Assembly (NCBI GenBank): GCA_046262355.1
Contig: JBHEMX010000009.1
Coordinates: forward strand, 1-40,666
Length of the DNA stretch: 40,666 nt
Direction of reading: 5' to 3'
From: DATADD01 sp046262355
GTDB lineage: Bacteria > Actinomycetota > CADDZG01 > WHSQ01
The notes under the pieces were generated by a model. It worked only from the letters and a program-made list of their open reading frames with translations. It did no database searches and was not told where the DNA came from. The position numbers and the translations under genes were made by a program. The number at the start of each line of letters is the position of its first letter. The stretch's first letter is position 1. Positions 34,199 to 40,520 of the stretch are shown in pieces.

Positions 34199-34716
34199 GC
34201 TCTTCTCCTGAGCGCGGTGGCCGCCTGCCACACGAGCCAGCCGGCGAATGCGAGGCCGGCAACGACGAGGGCGGCGGGAACCAGCTCGCCCCGCTGCGGA
34301 GCTGCGACGGACAAGCGTGCGCCCGCGACGATCAGCACGATCGCTGCGAGCGCGCCGAGGAGCGAGTTGCGCAAGAGCATCTGGCGGTAGTCGCGCGCGG
34401 ATGCGCGTCCGAAGCATCCGCACGGCAGTCGGTCGCCCTCGAGTGAGCGCGCGCGCAGCACCGCGAGCGAGAACGCCGAGATGAGCGAAACAACGAGCGC
34501 GGCGCCGAGCCGCACCTCGCCGGCAAGCAGCAACGCGACCACGCCTGCCTCCACCAGCGGCACACCGAAGAGGACGAGGGGAGTGAGCGCCGGGCCCAGG
34601 TGATAGCGCTCGAGCGCAGTGCGCCACCGGCTCCATCTGACGAGCTTGGCGAGGCTCGCCCACGCGAACGTAAGCACGAGCAACAAGGCGGAGACGTGTG
34701 TCGCGGCAGCCATCAT
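34195..34716 (-). CDS. MauE/DoxX-like membrane protein
   Basis: A 173-residue polytopic protein with about four or five hydrophobic segments and the MauE signature LPCGCFGRA at about 103-111. MauE helps form disulfides during methylamine dehydrogenase light-chain maturation, and DoxX-like relatives act in thiol redox. The double ATG at 34716/34713 is the family-like start; the frame is open to 34776. It is the first gene of the long minus-strand run and is divergent from the MauD-like gene with 126 bases between. Confidence 0.88.
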   Translation of the reverse strand: MMAAATHVSALLLVLTFAWASLAKLVRWSRWRTALERYHLGPALTPLVLFGVPLVEAGVVALLLAGEVRLGAALVVSLISAFSLAVLRARSLEGDRLPCGCFGRASARDYRQMLLRNSLLGALAAIVLIVAGARLSVAAPQRGELVPAALVVAGLAFAGWLVWQAATALRRRA

Positions 34717-34801
34717 GTACGGCCCGCATCCTACGTGGCCACCGGCCGACGTCCGCGTCTTGGACCGGCGCGTCAAGACGCTTCGAGGCGCGCCGAACCC
34801 G

Positions 34802-34807
34802 CATAAT
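34802..34807 (+). promoter_or_regulatory. Possible -10 element for the MauD-like gene
   Basis: CATAAT sits in the intergenic region between the divergent mauE-like and mauD-like genes, 35 bases before the start codon. No clear -35 box at 17 bases was found, so this is a weak call. Confidence 0.25.
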
Positions 34808-34842
34808 GTTGCGACGCTTCGACAACAGGAGGTGCACAGAAC

Positions 34843-35421
34843 TTGGAGGGTTGGTGGGCCGCGTCGTACCTCGTGCTATGGCTCATGGTGGGTGTGTTGA
34901 CCATCGTCGTGGTCGCGTTGGCGCGCCAGATCGGTACCCTGCACCTGCGCCTCGGACCGCGCGGTGCCCTCGAGCTCGACGATGAAGGACCGCCTCTCGG
35001 AGAGGCGCCGGAAAGCTTCCACGGATGGGACCTCGACGGCCGCGAGGTGACCATCGGGGGTCCCGGAGAAGCCCAGCTGCTGATGTTCGTCTCCCCCGGG
35101 TGCACGCTTTGTGACCAGGTGATGCCGTCGCTGCCCGGCGTCGCCACATCTGCCGGCATGACCTCGTACGTCGTGACCGACCTCGATCCCGCCGAGGCAG
35201 CCAGCGCGTTCTCCGCCAAACGCACTCCGTCGCCCGTTGTGGCCGCTCCCGACATCGTTCGCAGCTACGACGTGCCGGGCACGCCGTACATCGTTATGCT
35301 CGACACGAGAGGTGTAGTGCGCGCGAAGGGAACCCCGAACAACCTCGAGCAGGTCGAGGGACTGGTGGACACGGCGCGGCGGCGGATCGACGGGCCGACG
35401 CACGAGAGGCGTGCGGGCTGA
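34843..35421 (+). CDS. MauD-like membrane-anchored thioredoxin
   Basis: A 192-residue redox protein with an N-terminal transmembrane helix (about 5-27) and a thioredoxin-like domain. The active site is CTLC in FVSPGCTLCDQVMP (about 87-90), and the cis-proline is in VPGTPYIVMLD. This is the MauD/TlpA pattern, which keeps cysteines of an exported protein in the right state. The TTG start at 34843 follows AGGAGG by about 10 bases. It precedes the Cys-rich Tat protein with a one-base overlap, so their translation is coupled. Confidence 0.9.
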   Translation: MEGWWAASYLVLWLMVGVLTIVVVALARQIGTLHLRLGPRGALELDDEGPPLGEAPESFHGWDLDGREVTIGGPGEAQLLMFVSPGCTLCDQVMPSLPGVATSAGMTSYVVTDLDPAEAASAFSAKRTPSPVVAAPDIVRSYDVPGTPYIVMLDTRGVVRAKGTPNNLEQVEGLVDTARRRIDGPTHERRAG

Positions 35422-35951
35422 TGCGGGAGCCGACGATCGAATGGGCCTCGATCATGCTCGCCGAGCGCACATCGAGGAGATCCTTCTTCGGGCGTCTCGG
35501 AACGGGATTCGTCGCCCTGGTGGGAGGCCCGATGGTCGCGATCGCGCTACGCCCCGACAGAGCGGAGGCGCACCACATCTGCGGGCATCTCTACACGACG
35601 AACTCCTGCCCGCACCCGTTCGCTCCCCACACGCGCATCGACAGGTTCGGCTACCCCGTTCATCCGGACCTCGGCTATCCGGTCGACGACGACGGCAACA
35701 TCTACGTGACGCGCGAGCAGAAGCGCCGCAAGGTCTGCCAGGAGGTCGTGAGGACGCGCTATCCGATCACGGGCAGGCCTCGCTTCGGCGGAGGGTGGTC
35801 GCGCTGCTGCGGCGGACGCATACGGCGGATCTACGACTGCTGCTCTTTCTCGGCGACGCGCATCAACGGAGATGCATCCGTCACCGGCTATTGCCACAAC
35901 GGGCGCAAGGTGTTCTGCATCTGCTACCGGGACACGAACACCCGCTGCTGA
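35421..35951 (+). CDS. Tat-exported Cys-rich protein resembling methylamine dehydrogenase light chain
   Basis: A 176-residue protein with a twin-arginine signal TSRRSFFGRLG (17-27) and a hydrophobic stretch to about 42. The mature part has 11 cysteines (54, 63, 106, 129, 130, 140, 141, 158, 166, 168 and 176) and CCGG and CC pairs in the style of MADH light chains. It has only one tryptophan after the signal, W126 in GGGWSRCCGG. MADH makes its tryptophan tryptophylquinone from two tryptophans, so that cofactor cannot form within this chain. A Cys-Trp type cofactor or a different role is possible. Gene order with MauE and MauD strongly suggests assisted maturation. Confidence 0.85.
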   Translation: MREPTIEWASIMLAERTSRRSFFGRLGTGFVALVGGPMVAIALRPDRAEAHHICGHLYTTNSCPHPFAPHTRIDRFGYPVHPDLGYPVDDDGNIYVTREQKRRKVCQEVVRTRYPITGRPRFGGGWSRCCGGRIRRIYDCCSFSATRINGDASVTGYCHNGRKVFCICYRDTNTRC

Positions 35952-36035
35952 CCCTCGTCCCGCGCGGCGCTCGGCGCGGCAAAGCTGTGGTTTCCTCGGG
36001 GAGATCGTGGCAGATCGGTCCGAGGAGGGCACTGG

Positions 36036-36110
36036 TTGACACCCGGCGTCGGAGTCACTCTGGTCATCGCATCCGTGGTCGCCGGTCTGTCGACGTTGTT
36101 CGGCCCCTGA
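36036..36110 (+). CDS. Tiny hydrophobic peptide, 24 residues
   Basis: TTG start at 36036, preceded by GAGGAGGG (36022-36029) with ideal 7-base spacing, stop at 36108-36110. It encodes MTPGVGVTLVIASVVAGLST then a few more residues ending in GP, a single membrane-spanning segment. It lies between the Cys-rich Tat protein and a polytopic membrane protein. Strong ribosome site and location support translation, but at this length it could be chance. Confidence 0.45.
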   Translation: MTPGVGVTLVIASVVAGLSTLFGP

Positions 36111-36119
36111 GGGCTCTCG

Positions 36120-36713
36120 ATGGTCGAGACCATCACCCCCGTGGTTCACGGGGGCAGGCGCTCACGCTACCGGCGCAGCGTCGCCCTGCACACGCTCGGG
36201 GCCACGTTGGCGGCGGGACTGCTCGGGATCGCTCTGGGTGCTGCCGGCGTCGCGCTGAGGGCGCCGTGGGGCTCTGTGGGTTGGCTCGTGGTCTGCCTGG
36301 TCGCCCTGGCATATGCGCTGCGCGAGCTCGCCGGAGTGCCGATCCCGATCCCCGACCGGCGTCGCCAGGTGCCGGCCTGGTGGCGCACGTTCTATTCGCC
36401 GCCGGTGGCGGCGTTGCTCTACGGCGCCGCCCTCGGCGCGGGCTTCCCTACGTTCCTGTCCTTCGGCACCTTCGTTGCGGTAGCTGCCGGCGCCCTCGCC
36501 TCGGGCAGTCCTCTCGTCGGCCTCTTGCTGTGCGCGCCGTTCGGGCTTGCCCGGGGGCTCTCGATTGCGGTGGCGGGTGACGCCGAGGGCGCCGAAGAGG
36601 CCGGGGCCGTGGTCGACCGCCTGGAGGCGATCGACGCCACGCGCGTGCCGAGAGCCGTCAACGGCGTAGCCCTCCTCGGCGTTGCGGCGGCGATCGCGCA
36701 GACGCTCGTCTAG
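36120..36713 (+). CDS. Polytopic membrane protein, possibly CcdA/MauF-like
   Basis: A 197-residue protein with about six hydrophobic segments, including VALHTLGATLAAGLLGIALG, GWLVVCLVALAYALRELAG and GFPTFLSFGTFVAVAAGALASG. The internal similarity of two glycine-rich segments, and a role next to MauD- and MauE-like genes, suggests a thiol-electron transporter of the CcdA/DsbD/MauF kind, but the reactive cysteine pair typical of that family is not seen (only two cysteines, in separate helices). Family therefore uncertain. It is the last gene before the groEL promoter. Confidence 0.8.
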   Translation: MVETITPVVHGGRRSRYRRSVALHTLGATLAAGLLGIALGAAGVALRAPWGSVGWLVVCLVALAYALRELAGVPIPIPDRRRQVPAWWRTFYSPPVAALLYGAALGAGFPTFLSFGTFVAVAAGALASGSPLVGLLLCAPFGLARGLSIAVAGDAEGAEEAGAVVDRLEAIDATRVPRAVNGVALLGVAAAIAQTLV

Positions 36714-36736
36714 ATCCCCTCCTCGCCGCGCGGCGT

Positions 36737-36765
36737 TTGCACGGCTCGCTTCCATTCGGTACCGT
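36737..36765 (+). promoter_or_regulatory. Probable groEL promoter
   Basis: TTGCAC (36737-36742) and TACCGT (36760-36765) are separated by 17 bases and are similar to the sigma-70 -35 and -10 boxes. The -10 box abuts the CIRCE element, as is usual for HrcA-repressed promoters. Confidence 0.6.
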
Positions 36766-36791
36766 TAGCACTCGCTTGAGGGGAGTGCTAA
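36765..36791 (+). promoter_or_regulatory. CIRCE operator (HrcA binding site)
   Basis: TTAGCACTC, nine spacer bases, then GAGTGCTAA: a perfect match to the CIRCE inverted repeat bound by the HrcA heat-shock repressor. It lies 65 bases upstream of the groEL ATG and next to the -10 box, so heat shock probably induces groEL by release of HrcA. hrcA itself is not in the window. Confidence 0.96.
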
Positions 36792-36793
36792 GT

Positions 36794-36836
36794 TAGAGGC
36801 TTGAAGCTAGAGGTCTCGAAGCTAGAGGCTCGAAAC
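36794..36836 (+). repeat. Three tandem 14-15 bp repeats in the groEL leader
   Basis: Imperfect copies beginning TAGAGG at 36794, 36808 and 36823 (TAGAGGCTTGAAGC, TAGAGGTCTCGAAGC, TAGAGGCTCGAAAC). They lie between CIRCE and the ribosome site, in the untranslated leader. Function unknown; slippage-type expansion is possible. Confidence 0.7.
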
Positions 36837-36855
36837 CCTTCCTAGGAGGTTGTGC

Positions 36856-38595
36856 ATGTCGAAGATCCTGGCATTCGAAGAGGAGGCCCGGCGGAGCCTG
36901 GAGCGGGGGATGAACCAGCTCGCAGAGGCCGTCAAGGTGACCCTTGGGCCCAAGGGCCGCAACGTCGTGCTCGAGAAGAAGTGGGGCGCGCCCACGATCA
37001 CCAACGACGGCGTATCGATCGCCAAGGAGATCGAGCTCGAGGACCCCTACGAGAAGATCGGCGCAGAGCTCGTCAAAGAGGTAGCCAAGAAGACCGACGA
37101 CGTCGCCGGCGACGGCACGACGACGGCGACGGTCCTCGCCCAGGCCATGGTGCACGAGGGCCTGCGTAACGTCGCCGCAGGCGCCAACCCGATCGCCCTG
37201 AAGCGGGGCATCGAGAAGGCAGTAGACAAAGCGGTAGAGACGATTCGCAACGAGGCGCGCGACGTCGAGGGACGCGCCCAGATCTCTCAGGTGGCGGCGA
37301 TCTCCGCCAACAACGACCCCGAGATCGGCGAGACGATCGCCGAGGCCATGGACAAGGTCGGCAAGGACGGGGTCATCACCGTCGAGGAGTCCAACACCTT
37401 CGGGCTCGAGCTCGAGCTCGTCGAGGGGATGCGTTTCGACAAGGGCTACATCTCGCCCTACTTCATCACCGACGCGGAGCGCATGGAGGCCGTGCTCGAC
37501 GATCCCTACGTGCTCATCGCGAACCAGAAGATCTCCGCGGTGAAGGACATGCTCCCCGTGCTCGAGAAGGTCATGCAGGCCGGCAAGTCGCTGCTGATCG
37601 TCGCCGAGGACGTGGAGGGCGAGGCGCTTGCGACGCTCGTGGTCAACAAGATCCGCGGGACCTTCAAGGCTGCCGCGGTCAAGGCGCCGGGCTTCGGTGA
37701 CCGACGCAAGGCGATGCTCGGAGACATCGCAATACTCACCGGCGGCCAGGTCGTGTCCGAGGAGATCGGCCTCAAGCTCGAGTCGCTCACGCTCGACATG
37801 CTCGGGAGCGCCCGCAAGATCGTCGTCACCAAGGACGACACGACGGTCGTCGAGGGCGGCGGCTCGGGCGACGACATCTCCGGCCGGGTCAACCAGATCA
37901 AGGCCGAAATAGACCGCAGCGACTCCGACTACGACCGCGAGAAGCTCCAGGAGCGTCTCGCCAAGCTCGCCGGTGGAGTCGGCGTCATCAAGGTGGGCGC
38001 CGCCACCGAGGTCGAGCTAAAGGAGAAGAAGCACCGTATCGAGGACGCAGTCCAGACCACCAAGGCGGCCGTCGAAGAGGGCATCGTCGCCGGCGGTGTC
38101 GGCGTGATCAAGGTCGGCGCCGCGACCGAGGTCGAGCTCAAGGAGAAGAAGCACCGCATCGAAGATGCGGTGCAGACCACGAAGGCGGCGGTTGAGGAGG
38201 GCATTGTGGCGGGCGGCGGCGTGACGCTGCTGCACGCCCAGGAGGCTCTCGAGAAGCTCGAGCTCACGGGCGACGAAGCGACCGGATCGTGGATCGTGCG
38301 GCGCGCCCTCGAGGAGCCGCTCAAGGTCATCGCCCGCAACGCGGGCATGGAGGGTGGCGTCGTAGCCGAGAAGGTGCGCACGCTGGGCCCGGGCGAGGGC
38401 CTCAACGCGGCCAACGGCGAGTACGGGGACCTCTTCAAGGCCGGCGTCGTGGACGCCGCCAAGGTGACCCGCTCCGCGCTGCAGAACGCGGCCTCGATCG
38501 CGGCCCTGTTCCTGACGACCGAGGCGATCGTCGCCGACAAGCCTGAGAAGGAGAAGGCTCCCGCCATGCCGGGCGGCGGCGACATGGACTTCTAG
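36856..38595 (+). CDS. groEL: Chaperonin GroEL with a 40-residue internal tandem duplication
   Basis: ATP-driven folding chaperone; 579 residues, starting at ATG 36856 after TAGGAGGT. The canonical parts are intact: VTLGPKGRNVVLEKKWGAP, ATP-binding DGTTT, apical domain and the C-terminus MPGGGDMDF. The anomaly is that residues 374-413 are repeated as 414-453, both copies reading GVGVIKVGAATEVELKEKKH and onward to GIVAG. Each copy contains the equivalent of E. coli D398 (residues 397 and 437), essential for ATP hydrolysis. Without one copy the length would be 539, the family norm. The copies differ at 17 of 40 codons, all silently. A functional product would have to accommodate an extra segment at the intermediate-equatorial hinge, so an assembly join is a real alternative. 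No groES is adjacent. Confidence 0.93.
   Translation: MSKILAFEEEARRSLERGMNQLAEAVKVTLGPKGRNVVLEKKWGAPTITNDGVSIAKEIELEDPYEKIGAELVKEVAKKTDDVAGDGTTTATVLAQAMVHEGLRNVAAGANPIALKRGIEKAVDKAVETIRNEARDVEGRAQISQVAAISANNDPEIGETIAEAMDKVGKDGVITVEESNTFGLELELVEGMRFDKGYISPYFITDAERMEAVLDDPYVLIANQKISAVKDMLPVLEKVMQAGKSLLIVAEDVEGEALATLVVNKIRGTFKAAAVKAPGFGDRRKAMLGDIAILTGGQVVSEEIGLKLESLTLDMLGSARKIVVTKDDTTVVEGGGSGDDISGRVNQIKAEIDRSDSDYDREKLQERLAKLAGGVGVIKVGAATEVELKEKKHRIEDAVQTTKAAVEEGIVAGGVGVIKVGAATEVELKEKKHRIEDAVQTTKAAVEEGIVAGGGVTLLHAQEALEKLELTGDEATGSWIVRRALEEPLKVIARNAGMEGGVVAEKVRTLGPGEGLNAANGEYGDLFKAGVVDAAKVTRSALQNAASIAALFLTTEAIVADKPEKEKAPAMPGGGDMDF
37975..38214 (+). repeat. 120-bp in-frame tandem duplication within groEL
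   Basis: Copy 1 spans 37975-38094 and copy 2 spans 38095-38214. Codon by codon they encode the same 40 amino acids but differ at 17 third positions (for example gga/ggt, cta/ctc, cgt/cgc, gac/gat, atc/att). No first- or second-position change occurs. Confidence 0.95.
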
Positions 38596-38616
38596 TCCGG
38601 CACCAATGTTCGCAAC

Positions 38617-38655
38617 ACAGAGCCCTCGGGTCTACGCCCGGGGGCTCTGTTCGTC
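38617..38655 (+). terminator. groEL transcription terminator
   Basis: ACAGAGCCC (38617-38625) pairs perfectly with GGGCTCTGT (38642-38650), with a further GC-rich inner pairing CGGG/CCCG, followed by TTCGT. It lies 22 bases after the groEL stop. The U-run is weak. Confidence 0.75.
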
Positions 38656-38745
38656 TCGAGGCCGGCGCGGCGGCTCCCTCTCCCTGGTGACGGGAGGACC
38701 GGGCCGACGGCCATCCGCAACGATCCGATGCCGAGGGAGATGTGG

Positions 38746-38776
38746 AAAGGCCCCCGGCGGGGGGACCGAGGGCCTT
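38746..38776 (-). terminator. Possible minus-strand terminator
   Basis: On the minus strand AAGGCCC pairs with GGGCCTT around a 15-17-base interior, followed by TTCC. It lies downstream of rpmG but after another candidate hairpin. The U-run is weak. Confidence 0.4.
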
Positions 38777-38864
38777 GTAGACAAGCCTCCGACGGCGGGG
38801 GTCCATCGAAAGACACCTCATGTATCGGCCGGGCGGCGACGCCACTGGATAGGCCGATGGGATG

Positions 38865-38914
38865 AAAAACCGTTAGGCACCGGCGCCGGAAACGACCGCC
38901 GCACGGGCGCCGTG
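38865..38914 (-). terminator. Probable rpmG terminator
   Basis: On the minus strand CACGGCGCC pairs with GGCGCCGGTG (one bulge), followed a few bases later by TTTTT (38865-38869). It lies 15 bases after the rpmG stop. Confidence 0.5.
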
Positions 38915-38928
38915 AACTAGTCCGAGGC

Positions 38929-39090
38929 CTAGCGCGTCTCTTTGTGCGCCGTGTGGTCCGAGCACCAACGGCAGTACTTCTTGAGCTCCATCCGGTCGCG
39001 GTTGTTGTGGCGGTTCTTCTCCGTGATGTAGTTGCGGCGGCGGCACTGGGTGCATTCGAGCGTCACGTGGACGCGACGATCGCTGGCCAC
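38929..39090 (-). CDS. rpmG: 50S ribosomal protein L33, zinc-binding form
   Basis: A 53-residue ribosomal protein starting at GTG 39090 after AGAGGTGA. It has the CTQC...CRWC pair of CxxC motifs of the zinc-ribbon (C+) form, with RNYITEKNRHNNRDRMELKKYC between. In many Actinobacteria, rpmG follows tRNA-Thr and tRNA-Met and precedes secE-nusG; the first half of this order is kept here, but secE/nusG are replaced by groEL, convergent. Confidence 0.96.
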   Translation of the reverse strand: MASDRRVHVTLECTQCRRRNYITEKNRHNNRDRMELKKYCRWCSDHTAHKETR

Positions 39091-39154
39091 GGGTCACCTC
39101 TTGGGCTTGAAGGACGTGGAGCGGCCAGTATACGGGGCGCTGCGAGAGGTGCAG

Positions 39155-39565
39155 CTAGGCGGGCGCCGGGCCCTCCCGGCGCCGCAGCGACGGAACGGGG
39201 AAGCGTGCTCGTTCGGGTCCCCAGTCCATGCGCGGCGGAGGGGCGAAGGCCGAGATCGGGTCGCCGGCTGCGCCGGAAGGGTCTTCGTCGAGAGACTGCC
39301 ACACGGTCTGGCGCCGGGCGAGACCCGGCGGAGGAGGCGGCGGCGGGACGGCGAACGCGGGTGCCGGCGGTTCCTCCGGCTGAAGCACTTCTATGTCGTC
39401 GTCGGGGGCCTCCAGGCGGACCTCGTCGAACGCCCGATCGACCTCCGCGCGGATATGCGCCAGGGACGGGATCAACGGCTCGAGGCGCAGGGGATGTCCG
39501 AGCAGGCAATACCCGCCGACGTCCTCGACCTCGCCTTCGCACCTCTCACAGAACCGAAGCGACAT
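39155..39565 (-). CDS. Small zinc-ribbon-like acidic/proline-rich protein
   Basis: A 136-residue product starting at ATG 39565, ten bases after GGAGG; a GTG at 39574 is a less likely start. Near the N-terminus, CERCEGEVEDVGGYCLLGHPL has a CxxC plus C-x3-H arrangement that may bind zinc. The middle is acidic (EVRLEAPDDDIEVLQPEEPP), followed by a seven-proline run and a C-terminal basic end. It lies between tRNA-Met and rpmG. No family recognised. Confidence 0.75.
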   Translation of the reverse strand: MSLRFCERCEGEVEDVGGYCLLGHPLRLEPLIPSLAHIRAEVDRAFDEVRLEAPDDDIEVLQPEEPPAPAFAVPPPPPPPGLARRQTVWQSLDEDPSGAAGDPISAFAPPPRMDWGPERARFPVPSLRRREGPAPA

Positions 39566-39636
39566 GGGTTCCACACCTCCCGCGTCTTCTTCGGCACCGG
39601 ATGGGCGAAGTTGAGCGCTCTGCGCCCGGTGTCCCG

Positions 39637-39708
39637 TAGCGGCGGGTGGACTCGAACCACCGACTCAGCGATTATGAGCCGCTTGCTCTGCCCCTGAGCT
39701 ACGCCGCC
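39637..39708 (-). tRNA. tRNA-Met (anticodon CAT)
   Basis: A complete cloverleaf on the minus strand: acceptor GGCGGCG pairs with CGCCGCT (last pair G-U), D arm GCTC/GAGC, anticodon stem AGCGG/TCGCT with loop CTCATAA, T arm GGTGG-TTCGAGT-CCACC and discriminator A. CCA is not encoded. The 5' end lacks the mismatch typical of initiator tRNA, so elongator Met is most likely; the CAT anticodon could also be lysidine-modified Ile. Confidence 0.93.
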
Positions 39709-39723
39709 TGGACCTGCTTGGCG

Positions 39724-39796
39724 AGCCCCCTCACGGAATCGAACCGTGGACCTTCTCCTTACCATGGAGACGCTCTGCCGTCTGAGCTAAGGGGGC
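39724..39796 (-). tRNA. tRNA-Thr (anticodon GGT)
   Basis: A complete cloverleaf on the minus strand: acceptor GCCCCCT/AGGGGGC, anticodon stem TCTCC/GGAGA with loop ATGGTAA, T arm CACGG-TTCGATT-CCGTG and discriminator T. CCA is not encoded. Sixteen bases from tRNA-Met, probably one transcript. Confidence 0.95.
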
Positions 39797-39822
39797 ACGT
39801 TCTATGCGATCTGACCTGCTCT

Positions 39823-40215
39823 TTACCTCCAAACCCTGCCGAAGTCCCCTTGGCGCAGCGCTCCCAGAGCACATACTCTTGCCACCTCCAAGAGCCCGTT
39901 CACGACCACAGGATACCCAATGGCCCGCGTCGACACGTTCCCGGTGAGCGACCTTGCCGCGCTGCTACGGTCGGGGGTGTGGTCGCGACCGGCGCCGCCA
40001 CCGAGCGCGCCAAGGGGGCACACAACCGGATAGACCGCGGCGCAGGTAAGCGTCTCCGTGAACGTCAGCGGTCTCGCGGAGAAGGAACGAGGCAAGGCGA
40101 AGCGCGGTTTAGCTGCACAACGGAGGCTCCTACAGGTGGCGCTGCTCTCGCCAAACGCCCGAGTCGCACCAAAGGCCAAGCCCCAGAGTGCCGCAATCAT
40201 GATGAGCTTGCCCAT
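39823..40215 (-). CDS. Small putative exported protein, unknown
   Basis: A 130-residue frame from ATG 40215, seven bases after GGAAGGGAGA, so the ribosome site is good. The N-terminus MGKLIMIAALWGLAFGATRAFGES resembles a signal peptide or membrane anchor. The rest has no recognised domain and contains several cysteines (TCRSLRCA, LTCAAVYPVVCPLG). It lies in the gene-poor part upstream of the tRNA genes. May be real but not conserved. Confidence 0.5.
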   Translation of the reverse strand: MGKLIMIAALWGLAFGATRAFGESSATCRSLRCAAKPRFALPRSFSARPLTFTETLTCAAVYPVVCPLGALGGGAGRDHTPDRSSAARSLTGNVSTRAIGYPVVVNGLLEVARVCALGALRQGDFGRVWR

Positions 40216-40342
40216 GCTGTCTCCCTTCCAGATATTGGACGAATGTAGCAAGCGCGGGTTTTCTCACGAAAGCAAGGCGCGGGCAGGCCGGGGGGCGACG
40301 CAACACGTATTAGCCATCAGTGCGGACGTTGACGGGAGATCC

Positions 40343-40420
40343 ATGAGAAAGACGCTTGCTGCTCCTGCCGGCCTGGCGATCGCCCTGGTGCTGTGGGTCC
40401 TGTGGACGGATGACGACTAG
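40343..40420 (+). CDS. Tiny putative membrane peptide, 25 residues
   Basis: ATG at 40343, with GGGAGA 3-8 bases upstream; the product starts MRKTLAAPAGLAIALVLWVL and ends in a TDDD-type acidic tail. One hydrophobic segment with a basic N-terminus is a plausible membrane peptide. Short length makes a chance frame possible. Confidence 0.35.
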   Translation: MRKTLAAPAGLAIALVLWVLWTDDD

Positions 40421-40473
40421 GTGGTTGGTGTTTTTCTCGCCTTCAGTGCTCGCGATCTGAACCGGGACTTGAG

Positions 40474-40495
40474 AGAATTACACGACGATAATTCT
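40474..40495. repeat. Inverted repeat upstream of the transposase
   Basis: AGAATTA and TAATTCT form a perfect 7-bp stem with an 8-base loop, in a stretch of purine/pyrimidine symmetry (GAGAGAATTA/TAATTCTTCTCTC). Such hairpins near the start of transposase genes can limit read-through translation. Confidence 0.55.
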
Positions 40496-40520
40496 TCTCT
40501 CTCGGAGGACTTCGTGACAC

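Larger units (their letters stand above)
38596..38928. other. Intergenic region between convergent groEL and rpmG
   Basis: No credible gene was found in this 333-base stretch. It holds the groEL terminator hairpin (38617-38650) and two hairpins that could stop minus-strand transcription from rpmG (38746-38776 and 38878-38914). Short open frames in it lack ribosome sites or family similarity. Confidence 0.6.
40216..40520. other. Gene-poor, AT-richer stretch before the transposase
   Basis: Visibly richer in A and T than the rest of the window. Apart from the 25-residue frame at 40343-40420 and the hairpin at 40474-40495, no gene, terminal inverted repeat or promoter could be identified with confidence. 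The left end of the insertion sequence must lie here. Confidence 0.5.

Noticed and set aside
35421..35951. Assignment as a true methylamine dehydrogenase light chain
   Set aside because: Only one tryptophan is left after the signal, and no heavy chain gene or MauG is present, so a tryptophan tryptophylquinone enzyme is not supported.
36856..38595. Intein or intron explanation for the groEL insertion
   Set aside because: The extra segment is an exact amino-acid copy of the adjacent GroEL sequence, without intein blocks or splice signals.
38592..38845. Open frames on the minus strand between groEL and rpmG
   Set aside because: They lack ribosome sites, run over the hairpins, and have no recognisable domain.
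39724..39796. tRNA-Thr as the attachment site of an island on its right side
   Set aside because: Elements usually enter at the 3' end of a tRNA gene; here the 5' end faces the gene-poor region, and no direct repeat of the tRNA end was seen to the right.
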